Part shown: positions 1 to 7,483 of the stretch, piece after piece
Numbering within the stretch: the first letter of the stretch is position 1
Layout of the letters: every line of letters begins with the position of its first letter
NCBI GenBank assembly: GCA_030151165.1
Contig: JASLEM010000353.1
Location: forward strand, 1-7,760
Reading direction: 5' to 3'
From: Burkholderiaceae bacterium
GTDB taxonomy: Bacteria; Pseudomonadota; Gammaproteobacteria; Burkholderiales; Burkholderiaceae
Length of the DNA: 7,760 nucleotides
Program-made: the position numbers and the translations under genes
Notes under the pieces: model-generated
Told to the model about the DNA's origin: nothing
The model's input: only the letters and a program-made list of their open reading frames with translations
Databases searched by the model: none

Positions 1-405
1 CGCGACCAGCGCGGCGATGTCGGCATCGACTTCCGGGTTCAGCGACATCACGTGCACGACGATCTGCACTTCGTTGAAGAAGCCTTCCGGGAACAGCGGG
101 CGCACCGGGCGGTCGATCAGGCGCGACGTCAGCGTCTCGAGTTCGCTCGGGCGGCCTTCGCGCTTGAAGAAGCTGCCCGGGATCTTGCCGGCGGCGTACG
201 TCTTCTCGATGTAGTCGACGGTCAGCGGGAAGAAGTCCTGGCCCGGCTTGGCTTCGCGCTTGGCGACGACGGTCGCCAGCACCACGGTGCCTTCGATGTC
301 GACCAGCACGGCGCCGGTGGACTGACGGGCGATCTCGCCGGTCTCCATGCGGACGGTGTGCGCGCCCCATTGGAACGACTTCGTGACCTTGTTGAACATG
401 CTCAT
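1..405 (-). CDS. pnp: polynucleotide phosphorylase, N-terminal part (runs off the left edge)
   Basis: PNPase is a cytoplasmic 3'-5' exoribonuclease that uses phosphate to degrade RNA and is often part of the degradosome. Only the first 135 codons are in the window, and the frame is open to base 1. The visible part is the start of the first RNase PH domain. It begins [14 protein letters not shown] and contains [36 protein letters not shown] and [15 protein letters not shown], all typical of bacterial PNPases; the paired arginines and [10 protein letters not shown] belong to the conserved RNA/phosphate-binding surface of the family. The start at 405 is chosen because GGAG at 416-419 lies 10 nt upstream. 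A second ATG two codons in (399) is possible. It lies 231 bp downstream of rpsO, the classical rpsO-pnp order, and its leader holds a long hairpin (486-544). The catalytic second PH domain and the KH and S1 domains would lie outside the window. Confidence 0.97.
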   Translation of the reverse strand, partial: MSMFNKVTKSFQWGAHTVRMETGEIARQSTGAVLVDIEGTVVLATVVAKREAKPGQDFFPLTVDYIEKTYAAGKIPGSFFKREGRPSELETLTSRLIDRPVRPLFPEGFFNEVQIVVHVMSLNPEVDADIAALVA

Positions 406-485
406 GTTGTTATTTCTCCGAGTTTGTAGTTGCGCCGTATCGTGGCGCGGGAGACGGGAGCGGACTTCAGTCAGTGGCGTGATGC

Positions 486-544
486 CATTCCACCGGAGTT
501 CGCCGCGACGGCCCGTCGACGGGCATCGGAACTCCGGTGGAATG
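486..544 (-). promoter_or_regulatory. long stem-loop in the pnp leader, possible RNase III processing site
   Basis: A perfect 16-bp inverted repeat has arms at 486-501 (CATTCCACCGGAGTTC) and 529-544. The 27-nt loop holds a 14-bp palindrome, GCCCGTCGACGGGC, at 511-524 that can fold into a second small hairpin. The structure lies about 80 nt upstream of the pnp start. It has no T-run, so it is unlikely to be a terminator. In E. coli the pnp leader carries a long duplex that RNase III cuts, after which PNPase represses its own translation. Position and shape fit that role here, but the function is inferred by analogy. Confidence 0.55.
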
Positions 545-586
545 ACACATCGGCGCCATGGCGGACAAGCCGAACTCCAAACGCAA

Positions 587-619
587 AGAGCCTGTCCTGG
601 AGGTGTCCAGACAGGCTCT
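587..619 (-). terminator. hairpin after rpsO, probable (partial) intrinsic terminator
   Basis: The arms AGAGCCTGT (587-595) and ACAGGCTCT (611-619) pair perfectly. Inside them CTGGA (597-601) pairs with TCCAG (606-610) around a GGTG loop, with one bulged base at 596. On the minus strand the stem is followed by the interrupted T-tract TTTGCGTTT. It starts 17 nt past the rpsO stop codon. The weak T-tract suggests partial termination, leaving some read-through into pnp, as described for the E. coli rpsO-pnp locus. Confidence 0.6.
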
Positions 620-636
620 CTCGATTCATCAGTGAC

Positions 637-900
637 TTACTTGCGCAGGCCGAGCTTGCCGATCAGGGCGAGGTAGCGCGAGGCGTCGGTCTTCTTCAGG
701 TAGGCCAGCAGGCTCTTGCGCGAGTTGACCATCTTCAGCAGGCCGCGGCGGCCGTGGTGATCCTTGGCGTGCAGCTTGAAGTGGGGGGTCAGCGCGTTGA
801 TGCGGGCGGTCAGCAGGGCGACCTGGACTTCCGGGGAGCCGGTGTCACCGGTGCCGCGGGCGTGTGCGGCGACGATCTCTGCCTTGTTGAATTCGGTCAT
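637..900 (-). CDS. rpsO: 30S ribosomal protein S15
   Basis: S15 binds 16S rRNA early in assembly of the small-subunit platform. The 87-residue product matches the usual 88-89 residues. It contains the family signature: [15 protein letters not shown] (residues 20-34), [13 protein letters not shown] (46-58) and the C-terminal LIGKLGLRK. The start at 900 is preceded by AAGGA at 908-912, 7 nt upstream. The frame is also open 26 codons further upstream, but that extension has no counterpart in the family and would place the ribosome site inside the coding region. It is followed by a terminator-like hairpin and then pnp, the conserved bacterial order. A structured leader of roughly 200 nt upstream could serve S15 autoregulation, which is known in several bacteria. 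Confidence 0.98.
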   Translation of the reverse strand: MTEFNKAEIVAAHARGTGDTGSPEVQVALLTARINALTPHFKLHAKDHHGRRGLLKMVNSRKSLLAYLKKTDASRYLALIGKLGLRK

Positions 901-1107
901 GCGGATTTCCTTGATGGATAGGAAACCGGCAGCGCTCCCCCGGGACGGATCCCGGGCTCGCAGCTCGCGCGTCGGCAAAGGTGAAGCCTTGCGACGAGCC
1001 TGCGCGGTTTCGTGGACGACTTGCGCACCCGAGTGAAACCGACCCGGGGCGTGCTTGTTTCCGCGGATGACCGCCCGCGCCTGAGCGCCGGGCCATCACC
1101 TGCAGAG
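901..1107 (-). promoter_or_regulatory. structured 5' leader of rpsO
   Basis: If transcription begins just downstream of the -10 box at 1114-1119, the rpsO mRNA has a leader of about 200 nt. It holds three potential hairpins. The one at 939-956 has a perfect 7-bp stem, CCCGGGA/TCCCGGG, with a UCCG loop on the RNA strand. The one at 970-996 has an outer CGTCG/CGACG stem with two bulged bases inside. The one at 1073-1093 is imperfect, GCCCG/CGGGC outside and CGC/GCG inside. No protein-coding gene is credible here. S15 commonly represses its own mRNA by binding leader structure; that it does so here is inferred. Confidence 0.35.
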
Positions 1108-1113
1108 CCAGAG

Positions 1114-1119
1114 AGTATA
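1114..1119 (-). promoter_or_regulatory. candidate -10 box of the rpsO promoter
   Basis: The minus strand reads TATACT at 1119-1114, a good match to the sigma-70 -10 consensus TATAAT, in an otherwise GC-rich stretch. The hexamer 17 nt further upstream, TGCCGG, is a poor -35 match, so the call rests on the -10 box and its position upstream of rpsO. No other minus-strand gene starts between it and rpsO. Confidence 0.4.
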
Positions 1120-1235
1120 CCGCATTTGCAACGCTTCCGGCAGGCGTCACCCCGTCCCGGGCTGGCGCGCCGGGCGGCTCGACGCGGCCGGCAGGCCATC
1201 GCCAGGGGCGCTTTTTTTGGTGGGCGCGCTGCGTT

Positions 1236-1295
1236 TTTCAAGAGCCCGAGCGCGAAAAAATGGTCTCTTGAAATGCTTTTGGGCGTTGCCAAGTG
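1236..1295 (+). promoter_or_regulatory. candidate heat-shock (sigma-32) promoter of hsp20, with inverted repeat
   Basis: CTTGAAA at 1267-1273 is an exact match to the RpoH (sigma-32) -35 element. The expected -10 at about 1288-1295 reads GCCAAGTG, only a weak match to CCCCATNT, so the promoter is tentative. The -35 is one arm of a perfect 9-bp inverted repeat, TTTCAAGAG (1236-1244) and CTCTTGAAA (1265-1273), separated by 20 nt. It lies about 100 nt upstream of the Hsp20 start, in the gene-free stretch 901-1394. No CIRCE element (the HrcA operator) was seen. Confidence 0.4.
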
Positions 1296-1394
1296 TGGGC
1301 CATGCGACGACGCATTCATTGCTGCAGCAGTTGAAGACGACGAGCGCGAATCCTCTCGATCCTTTCGACCTTTCCCTCTCACCGGAGCCACAGC

Positions 1395-1886
1395 ATGTTC
1401 ATCGTTCCCCTCACCCGCCACGCCGCCCGTCGCGCCAACGTCCAGGGCTTCGACCGCCTGTTCGACGACGCGTTCGACCGCCTGTTCAGCCACCCGGCCG
1501 CCAGCGACGCCGCGCCGGTGCGCCGCCCCGCCATCGACGTCAGCGAGTCCGACGCCGGCTACGTCGTCACCCTCGACGTGCCGGGCGTGACCCGCGAGGA
1601 CGTCAAGGTGTCGATCGACGGGCGCCGCGTCAGCATCGTCGCGGAAGCTCGCACCGCACAGCCGACCGACGCCGCGCCGCAGGCCGCCGACACCGCCGCC
1701 GCCGAAACGCCTCGCAGCACCGAGCGCGTCATCCTGCGCGAACGCACGGCCGCCAGCTTCGCCCGCAGCTTCACGCTGCAGTCGGAGATCGACCAGGCCG
1801 CCTCGCAGGCCAAGCTCGACAACGGCGTGCTGACGCTGACCCTCGTCAAGCGCAGCCCGTCGACGACGCAACTGGCCGTCAACTGA
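1395..1886 (+). CDS. small heat-shock protein, Hsp20 / alpha-crystallin family
   Basis: This is an ATP-independent holdase that binds unfolding proteins in the cytoplasm and passes them to Hsp70 and disaggregases. At 163 residues it is slightly longer than typical bacterial class A proteins (about 140-150). The N-terminal arm has FDRLFDDAFDRLF (residues 19-31). The alpha-crystallin domain spans about 46-152, with PAIDVSESDAGYVVTLDVPGV at the front cut by normal strand spacing and the hallmark A-x(4)-GVL at 139-146 (AKLDNGVL). The C-terminal L-A-V (160-162) can act as the I-x-I-type oligomer anchor. Odd feature: an Ala/Thr/Pro-rich insertion at about 86-109, in the loop before ERVILRERTAASFARSF, where other members have a short charged link. 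GGAG at 1384-1387 supports the start. It stands alone, with a probable sigma-32 promoter upstream, and converges with tsaD. Confidence 0.93.
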   Translation: MFIVPLTRHAARRANVQGFDRLFDDAFDRLFSHPAASDAAPVRRPAIDVSESDAGYVVTLDVPGVTREDVKVSIDGRRVSIVAEARTAQPTDAAPQAADTAAAETPRSTERVILRERTAASFARSFTLQSEIDQAASQAKLDNGVLTLTLVKRSPSTTQLAVN

Positions 1887-1966
1887 GCCACCGGCGAGCA
1901 CGGGCGCCGGCGTCGCCGGCCGCCCGCTGGACGGGGCATCACGGGACTCGAATCGGGAGCGACGTG

Positions 1967-1978
1967 GTGACCGGTCAC
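1967..1978. repeat. 12-bp perfect palindrome between hsp20 and tsaD
   Basis: GTGACCGGTCAC is its own reverse complement. It overlaps by two bases the long hairpin at 1977-2020. It might be a protein-binding site or a by-product of GC-rich composition; nothing in the sequence decides between these. Confidence 0.4.
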
Positions 1979-2020
1979 GACGAAGTCCTCCAGGGCGCAG
2001 CTCCTGGAGGACTTTGTCGT
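1977..2020. terminator. long hairpin between convergent hsp20 and tsaD, probable bidirectional terminator
   Basis: An 18-bp stem is formed by 1977-1994 and 2003-2020 (core GAAGTCCTCCAGG / CCTGGAGGACTTT), with one G-U pair on the plus-strand RNA and an 8-nt loop. It lies 90 bp after the hsp20 stop and 73 bp after the tsaD stop, the place where two converging transcripts should end. Neither side has a clear T-run: the plus strand ends in TTTGTCGTT partly inside the stem. Termination may therefore be weak, or the hairpin may mainly protect mRNA 3' ends. Confidence 0.6.
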
Positions 2021-2093
2021 TGGGCGCGCGATCCGGCCTTCTTCGTGCGCGTGACGCGGAGGCGCGGCGGGCGCCAAGCCGCGCACGCGGGTC

Positions 2094-3125
2094 TCAGGCC
2101 TGCGCGAGCGGCCAGCGCGGCTTGACGTCGAATGCGTAGTTCGCCTGCGCCAGCGTCGGGTCGCCTTGCAGCCGCAGCGCCCCGGCGAGCGCGATCATCG
2201 CGCCGTTGTCGGTGCACAGCGCGAGTTCCGGGTAATGCACGCGCAGGCCGCGCCGTGCCGCCGCGCCGTTCAGCTGCTCGCGCAGCCGCGTGTTCGCGCC
2301 GACGCCACCCGCCACCACGAGCCGGCCGAGCCGCGTCTCCTGCAGCGCGCGCAGCGATTTCTTCACCAGCACGTCGACGATCGCCGCCTGCGTGCTCGCG
2401 GCGAGGTCGGCGCGCTGCTGGTCTGTCGGCGCCGGGCCGAACTTCGTCATCGCGGTCATCACCGCGGTCTTGAGGCCGGAGAACGAGAAATCGAGGTCGC
2501 CGCTGTGCAGCAGCGGCCGTGGCAGCGCGACCGCTTCCGGGTCGCCCTGCTCCGCCAGCTTCGCCAGCGCCGGGCCGCCCGGATAGCCGAGGCCCAGCAG
2601 CTTGGCGGACTTGTCGAAGGCTTCGCCGGCGGCGTCGTCGATCGTCTCGCCGAGCATCTCGTAGCGCCCGACGCCATCGACGCGCATCAGCTGCGTGTGG
2701 CCGCCCGAGACGAGCAGCGCGACGAACGGGAACTCCGGCGGGTCGGCCGAAAGGAACGGCGACATCAGGTGCCCTTCCAGGTGATGCACACCCAGCGTCG
2801 GCTTGCCGAGCGACGCGGCGAGCGCGCACGCGACCCCGGCGCCGACCAGCAGCGCGCCCGCGAGCCCGGGGCCGCGCGTGAAGGCGACGACGTCGATGTC
2901 GTCCTTCGACAGGCCGCCGTCGGCGAGCGCCGCCTCCAGCAGCGGCAGCACGCGCCGCACGTGGTCGCGCGACGCCAGCTCAGGCACCACGCCGCCGTAC
3001 GCCTGGTGCATGCGGATCTGGCTGTGCAGCGCCTGCGAGCGCAGGCGTGGCAGGCCCGCAACGCCGGTCTCGACGAGGGCGACGCCCGTTTCGTCGCAGG
3101 AGGATTCGATGCCCAGAACGATCAT
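2094..3125 (-). CDS. tsaD: tRNA N6-threonylcarbamoyladenosine transferase subunit TsaD
   Basis: TsaD transfers the threonylcarbamoyl group from threonylcarbamoyl-AMP to A37 of ANN-decoding tRNAs, acting with TsaB and TsaE. At 343 residues the length is normal (about 337 in E. coli). It has the ASKHA-fold opening [15 protein letters not shown] (3-17) and the metal-binding motif HLEGH (115-119), whose two histidines coordinate the metal. Further motifs are SGGHTQL (140-146), [19 protein letters not shown] (167-185), the [13 protein letters not shown] segment (270-282) and TDNGAM (305-310), whose Asp306 is the third expected metal ligand. The ATG at 3125 fits the family start exactly, although no clear Shine-Dalgarno sequence precedes it (GCTTCC directly upstream). 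It is a single gene converging with hsp20 and diverging from a small hypothetical gene. Older names are gcp and ygjD; the former 'glycoprotease' annotation is not correct for this family. Confidence 0.97.
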   Translation of the reverse strand: MIVLGIESSCDETGVALVETGVAGLPRLRSQALHSQIRMHQAYGGVVPELASRDHVRRVLPLLEAALADGGLSKDDIDVVAFTRGPGLAGALLVGAGVACALAASLGKPTLGVHHLEGHLMSPFLSADPPEFPFVALLVSGGHTQLMRVDGVGRYEMLGETIDDAAGEAFDKSAKLLGLGYPGGPALAKLAEQGDPEAVALPRPLLHSGDLDFSFSGLKTAVMTAMTKFGPAPTDQQRADLAASTQAAIVDVLVKKSLRALQETRLGRLVVAGGVGANTRLREQLNGAAARRGLRVHYPELALCTDNGAMIALAGALRLQGDPTLAQANYAFDVKPRWPLAQA

Positions 3126-3316
3126 GGAAGCAGTGTATGTGTGAATTTATCGACTCAGTTGGTTACAACCCGGGCGGTTCCACTCTTCCACAAAGCGAAC
3201 TGGGCGGTTTAAATCGTGCTCTTGCGATATTCGGCCTCGCCGTGCTTCCGTTCCAATCACAAGTCAGACGGAATGCAGCCTCCTCCAAACAGAGCCGATC
3301 GACGACGTTGGGAAAA
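3126..3316. other. divergent intergenic region between tsaD and the small hypothetical gene
   Basis: This 191-bp stretch is visibly more AT-rich than its surroundings and must hold the start signals of both flanking genes. I could not identify a convincing -35/-10 pair on either strand. The octamer GGGCGGTT occurs twice in direct orientation, at 3172-3179 and 3202-3209, 30 bp apart, and the second copy runs into the AT-rich palindrome TTTAAA (3207-3212). These could be a binding site or chance. No tRNA or other RNA gene is apparent. Confidence 0.35.
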
Positions 3317-3601
3317 ATGAAGCAATACAAACTCACCGGTTGGCCGGAACTGTCCCCGCGCTTCCAGAGCACCGCGATGCGCCGCGTCGTGAGCGAGTTG
3401 TCGCAGCGCTTCGTGAGCACGCGTGACCTGGCCCGCAGCAGCGGCGCCCCGTCGCGCGACGTCGAGGAGCTGGTGGCGAAGTTGACCAAGGACGGCATGC
3501 TGATGACGCGCGATGCGCCCCAATCGGTGAACGCGTCGACGAACTGGCGCCAATGGTGGCCCGTCGCCGCCTTCCGTGGCCTGGTGCGCGACTGGCGCTG
3601 A
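3317..3601 (+). CDS. small hypothetical protein with possible helix-turn-helix
   Basis: I do not recognise the family. The 94-residue product has no signal peptide or membrane segment. Residues about 14-64 look like a small winged-helix or helix-turn-helix unit: an amphipathic helix (AMRRVVSELSQRF), then VSTRDLARSSGAPSRDVEELVAKLTKDGML, with the spacing of two short helices, a turn, a recognition-like helix and a following strand. The C-terminal 20 residues are tryptophan- and arginine-rich (NWRQWWP and VRDWR). The start at 3317 follows GGGA at 3310-3313, close but plausible. The frame is open upstream to 3047, but that would overlap the start of tsaD on the other strand and has no ribosome site. 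That it is a real gene is supported by the terminator 30 bp after its stop and by its own upstream intergenic region. A DNA-binding role is only inferred. Confidence 0.65.
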   Translation: MKQYKLTGWPELSPRFQSTAMRRVVSELSQRFVSTRDLARSSGAPSRDVEELVAKLTKDGMLMTRDAPQSVNASTNWRQWWPVAAFRGLVRDWR

Positions 3602-3630
3602 ACGCCGGCACAACGCCACCTCCCCGAATG

Positions 3631-3655
3631 AAAAGCGGCCTGCGGGCCGCTTTTT
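3631..3655. terminator. strong intrinsic terminator after the small hypothetical gene
   Basis: AAAAGCGGCC (3631-3640) pairs perfectly with GGCCGCTTTT (3645-3654) around a TGCG loop, and the plus strand ends in five Ts (3651-3655). It begins 30 bp after the stop codon at 3601. On the minus strand the same hairpin is followed by TTTTC, so it can also stop transcripts of the isc operon, which ends at 3795 and converges on it. Confidence 0.88.
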
Positions 3656-3794
3656 CGTTGCCGGCCGACGATTTCTCCGTTTTCACGGGCCTCGCAGCGA
3701 AATCCTCCGAGATCAGCCCCGAAACGATTCCCGCTCGCCGACGCGGGTTGTCACAAAGCGGACGATCGAATCCCGGGAATCGCCGCCGCGAAAC

Positions 3795-4133
3795 TCAGTG
3801 ATTCTCGCGGGCGTGGTTGATCGTGTATTTCGGAATCTCGATGACCAGATCGGTCGCCGCGACGATGGCCTGGCACGACAGGCGCGATTGCGGCGTCAGC
3901 CCCCACGCGCGATCGAGCAGGTCGTCCTCGGTCTCGTCGGCCTCGCCGAGCGACGCCAGGCCTTCGCGCACGATGACGTGGCAGGTGGTGCAGGCGCAGC
4001 TCATGTCGCAGGCGTGCTCGATGGCGACGCCGTTCTCGAGCAGCGCCTCGCAGACGGAGGTGCCCGGCGCGGCCGAGATCGTCTTGCCTTCGGGGCAGAG
4101 CTGCGCGTGGGGAAGGATCTTGATCGTCGTCAT
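3795..4133 (-). CDS. fdx: ISC-system [2Fe-2S] ferredoxin
   Basis: Fdx is a small adrenodoxin-type ferredoxin that supplies electrons for Fe-S cluster assembly on IscU. The 112-residue length matches the E. coli protein (111). The four cluster ligands are expected at Cys42, Cys48, Cys51 (in ACDMSCACTTCHVIV) and Cys87 (in SRLSCQA). Cys46 is the extra non-ligand cysteine conserved in ISC-type members. The LLDRAWGLTPQSRLSC block and the C-terminal IPKYTINHAREN are diagnostic for Fdx as opposed to plant-type ferredoxins. The start at 4133 is one base after the hscA stop (TGA-C-ATG), so translation is probably coupled to hscA. It is the last isc gene here: no iscX reading frame follows, and a convergent terminator lies 140 bp on. 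Confidence 0.98.
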   Translation of the reverse strand: MTTIKILPHAQLCPEGKTISAAPGTSVCEALLENGVAIEHACDMSCACTTCHVIVREGLASLGEADETEDDLLDRAWGLTPQSRLSCQAIVAATDLVIEIPKYTINHARENH

Positions 4134-4134
4134 G

Positions 4135-6003
<1,869 letters not shown>

Positions 6004-6023
6004 GTTGTTCTTCTTCGTCTTGT

Positions 6024-6590
6024 CTATGAAAGCGCGTCGACGCGGCGGTCGACGTCGCGCAGGAACTTGTCGACGAACATCAGCCCGCGCACCATGCCGG
6101 CGACGGTGCGCCAGTCGACCGGGTCGGTGTCGTCGATCTGCTTCTGGAGAGCGGCCAGCGTGGCCTTGCGCGCGGCCATGACCTCGTCGGACAGCGCGTC
6201 GACCTCGTCCAGCGTGGTCGCGTCGGACAGCGTGTCGCGCCATTCCATCTGCTGCATGAGGAAGGCCGCGGGCATCGCGGTGTTGGTCTCGGCCTCGACG
6301 TCGACGCCGTGCAGCGTGCACAGGTAGCCGGCGCGCGCGAGCGGATCCTTCAGCCGCCGGTAGGCCTCGTTGATGCGGATCGCCCATTGCATCGCGACGC
6401 GCTGCGCGGCCGACGAATCCATCGCGAAGCGATCGGGGTGCGCGGCGCCCTGCAGCGCCTTCCACGTCGCGTCGAGCTGCGCACCATCGAGCGCAAAGCG
6501 CTCCGGCAGGCCGAACAGCACGAAGTCGCTGGCCGCGAGGCCCGCGGCCAGGCCGGTGGCGGGCGCGTCGGCGTTCAGACGGTCGTCCAT
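6024..6590 (-). CDS. hscB: Fe-S assembly J-domain co-chaperone HscB
   Basis: HscB binds IscU and delivers it to HscA, stimulating HscA's ATPase. It is 188 residues long, slightly more than E. coli's 171, because of an Ala-rich N-terminal extension of about 20 residues. The J-domain covers about 21-95, with the essential HPD at 51-53 (in AAHPDRFAM) and the family block [19 protein letters not shown] (72-90). The C-terminal three-helix domain that binds IscU includes [12 protein letters not shown] (110-121). The start at 6590 is supported by GGAAAA at 6594-6599. The first 16 nt overlap the end of the GNAT gene in another frame, which points to translational coupling. The stop is TAG, 20 bp before hscA. 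Confidence 0.96.
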   Translation of the reverse strand: MDDRLNADAPATGLAAGLAASDFVLFGLPERFALDGAQLDATWKALQGAAHPDRFAMDSSAAQRVAMQWAIRINEAYRRLKDPLARAGYLCTLHGVDVEAETNTAMPAAFLMQQMEWRDTLSDATTLDEVDALSDEVMAARKATLAALQKQIDDTDPVDWRTVAGMVRGLMFVDKFLRDVDRRVDALS

Positions 6591-7063
6591 CGCTTTTCCA
6601 TGAACACAGAGGCCGCGGCGTTGTCGGGATAACCGCCGAATGCGGCGCGCGGCGCGTAGCCGCTGCGGGTGTAGAGCCGCAGTGCCTCGACCTGCGGCGG
6701 CCCGGTCTCGAGCAGCGCCCGGTCGATGCCGCGTTGCCGGATCTCGCGCTCCAGCGCGTCCAGCACCTGTTGGGCGATGCGCTCGCCGCGCCGCGCGGGC
6801 GACACGAACATGCGCTTGATCTCGCCGTACGGCCGGCCATCGGTCTCGGGCTCGCCCGGCTTCAGGCGCATCGCGCCGCAGCCGACCAGCGTCTCGCCGT
6901 CCCACGCGCCGACGAAGGTCACGGAGGGCTCCTTCAACGCCGCGAGGTCGAGGATGTACACGTCCTCGGGCTCGTAGAGCGACGCGAGGTACGCATCGAG
7001 CTCGGCGATCAGCGCGAGCACCTGCGGATGATCGGGCGGCGTGGGGCGGACGGAGAGAGTCAT
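6575..7063 (-). CDS. GNAT-family N-acetyltransferase inside the isc operon
   Basis: GNAT enzymes transfer the acetyl group of acetyl-CoA to an amine; the substrate cannot be told from the sequence. The 162 residues form a single GNAT domain. The strand before the acetyl-CoA site and motif A lie at about 81-106, [20 protein letters not shown], where the RRGERI loop stands for the usual R/Q-x-x-G-x-G/A pyrophosphate-binding loop. Motif B is at about 117-136 with [20 protein letters not shown], including the typical LYxxxGY. It resembles widespread small GNATs annotated only by family. It lies between iscA and hscB, an unusual place, is separated from iscA by 86 bp holding a terminator, and overlaps hscB by 16 nt. 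No Shine-Dalgarno sequence is clear before the ATG at 7063, so the exact start is less sure. No role in Fe-S assembly is shown by the sequence. Confidence 0.88.
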   Translation of the reverse strand: MTLSVRPTPPDHPQVLALIAELDAYLASLYEPEDVYILDLAALKEPSVTFVGAWDGETLVGCGAMRLKPGEPETDGRPYGEIKRMFVSPARRGERIAQQVLDALEREIRQRGIDRALLETGPPQVEALRLYTRSGYAPRAAFGGYPDNAAASVFMEKRWTTV

Positions 7064-7099
7064 GTCAACGGAGGACGACGGGTTTCGGGACTCGCCAAC

Positions 7100-7127
7100 A
7101 AAAAGGCGCGACGGGAGCCGCGCCTTT
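7100..7127 (-). terminator. intrinsic terminator between iscA and the GNAT gene
   Basis: AAAGGCGCG (7102-7110) and CGCGCCTTT (7119-7127) form a perfect 9-bp stem around an 8-nt loop. On the minus strand the stem runs into TTTTTGTTGG, a good T-tract. It begins 22 bp after the iscA stop and ends 36 bp before the GNAT start. It should stop part of the transcription from iscU-iscA before the GNAT-hscB-hscA-fdx genes. No clear promoter is visible in the short space after it. Confidence 0.8.
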
Positions 7128-7149
7128 CAGGCCGTGGGGAGCGGGACGC

Positions 7150-7473
7150 TCAGACGCGGAACGATTCGCCGCAGCCGCACTTGTCCTTCTCGCGTGGGTT
7201 GTGGAACTTGAAGCCTTCGTTGAGCCCTTCGCGGACGAAGTCGAGCTCCGTGCCGTCGATGTAGGGCAGGCTCTTCGGGTCGACCAGCACCTTGACGCCG
7301 TGGCCTTCGAAGATCACGTCTTCCGGCGCGAAGTCGTCCGCGTATTCGAGCTTGTACGCCAGGCCCGAGCAGCCCGTCGTCTTCACGCCGAGGCGCACGC
7401 CGACACCGCGGCCGCGCTTCGTGATGTAGCGCGTCACATGCCGTGCCGCGGCTTCGGTCAGGGTCACCGCCAT
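7150..7473 (-). CDS. iscA: A-type Fe-S carrier protein IscA
   Basis: IscA binds iron or Fe-S clusters and passes [4Fe-4S] clusters to target enzymes. The 107-residue length equals the family norm. The three conserved cysteines are at positions 35 (in [10 protein letters not shown]), 99 and 101 (in KCGCGESF), the spacing that defines the HesB/IscA family. The C-terminal CGCGESF and the [17 protein letters not shown] block are closer to IscA than to ErpA or SufA. The start at 7473 has AAGG at 7482-7485, overlapping the iscU stop codon, so the two genes, 10 bp apart, are probably translated together. It is followed by an intrinsic terminator. Confidence 0.97.
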   Translation of the reverse strand: MAVTLTEAAARHVTRYITKRGRGVGVRLGVKTTGCSGLAYKLEYADDFAPEDVIFEGHGVKVLVDPKSLPYIDGTELDFVREGLNEGFKFHNPREKDKCGCGESFRV

Positions 7474-7483
7474 CGTCGCAGCC

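Noticed and set aside
901..978. A 26-codon N-terminal extension of rpsO
   Set aside because: S15 proteins begin at MTEF or equivalent; the extension covers the Shine-Dalgarno site and a leader hairpin.
1225..1254. CGCGCT/AGCGCG hairpin near T- and A-runs upstream of hsp20 as a terminator
   Set aside because: The 6-bp stem has an 18-nt loop and no T-tract following it on either strand.
1290..1394. An RNA thermometer (ROSE or fourU type) in the hsp20 leader
   Set aside because: No convincing pairing to the GGAG at 1384-1387 was found by eye; only weak CTCT-type matches.
897..1901. A 334-codon open frame on the minus strand opposite hsp20 and the intergenic region
   Set aside because: Composition is low-complexity, it crosses poly-T and poly-A runs and opposes a clear Hsp20 gene.
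2166..3212. A 348-codon open frame on the plus strand opposite tsaD
   Set aside because: It is a shadow of tsaD: Arg/Gln-rich, no domains, no ribosome site.
6004..6840. An in-frame upstream extension of hscA (the frame stays open to 6840)
   Set aside because: It runs out of frame through hscB and part of the GNAT gene and is Arg/Ala-rich without protein-like pattern; HscA homologues begin at MALLQI or close to it.
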